Positions 64,000-64,000 of a stretch of DNA of 64,000 nt are shown one piece after another. Source of the DNA: Echinococcus granulosus (taxonomy: Eukaryota > Platyhelminthes > Cestoda > Cyclophyllidea > Taeniidae); the NCBI RefSeq assembly GCF_000524195.1, contig NW_020170419.1, positions 419,533 through 483,532 on the forward strand, written 5' to 3'. Within the stretch, counting starts at the first letter, position 1. The number at the start of each line of letters is the position of its first letter. The notes below the pieces were generated by a model, which had not been told where the DNA came from, ran no database searches, and was given only the letters and a program-made list of their open reading frames with translations. A program made the translations under genes and the position numbers.

Positions 64000-64000
64000 A

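Noticed and set aside
1..64000. CRISPR arrays, bacterial operons, rRNA genes, integrated virus
   Set aside because: No regularly spaced repeats, ribosome binding sites, rRNA or viral protein signatures; spliceosomal introns run throughout.

Overview
This window is nuclear DNA from a flatworm, most likely a tapeworm (cestode). The evidence is intron structure and gene content. Many introns are only 33-42 nt, alongside a 67-87 nt class. Genes are compact at the left and greatly expanded at the right. Strong 3' splice acceptors sit directly at several start codons with no visible donor upstream, as expected for spliced-leader trans-splicing. The species call is inference, and gene names rest on remembered protein families because no search was run.

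Layout: (1) 573-4305, minus, CSTF1 (CstF-50 of mRNA 3' end formation), resolved into 11 exons. (2) 5092-12513, plus, ATRIP (ATR partner in the DNA damage checkpoint), 15 exons, head to head with CSTF1. (3) 12669-14901, plus, UMPS, starting about 155 bp after the ATRIP stop; its orotate phosphoribosyltransferase half looks intact but its OMP decarboxylase half lacks key residues. (4) 16290-16889, minus, TRAP-delta (SSR4), complete in four exons. (5) 19446-21393, minus, a single-pass receptor-like protein with MANSC-like, EB/EGF-like and LDL-receptor class A modules. (6) 27416-57161, plus, a roughly 30-kb CEP170-like centrosome/microtubule gene of at least 20 exons. (7) 57554-58067, minus, a mariner transposase fragment. 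(8) 58158-58502, minus, a two-exon 101-aa protein with a PIP-box-like motif. (9) 59535 to about 60518, minus, an unassigned multi-exon gene. (10) 62965-63262, plus, the first coding exon of a serotonin-type SLC6 transporter that continues beyond the window. (11) The right edge holds a possible small Cys-rich minus-strand protein.

Striking points: an almost exact inverted copy of one CEP170 exon, splice flank included, lies antisense in an intron about 9.6 kb upstream; the UMPS decarboxylase domain looks catalytically dead; ATRIP and UMPS are arranged like a trans-spliced polycistron; and the small PIP-box protein resembles a p21-like PCNA ligand. Functionally, ATRIP, CEP170 and the PIP-box protein all touch cell-cycle or genome-maintenance themes, but nothing shows that the genes form one pathway.
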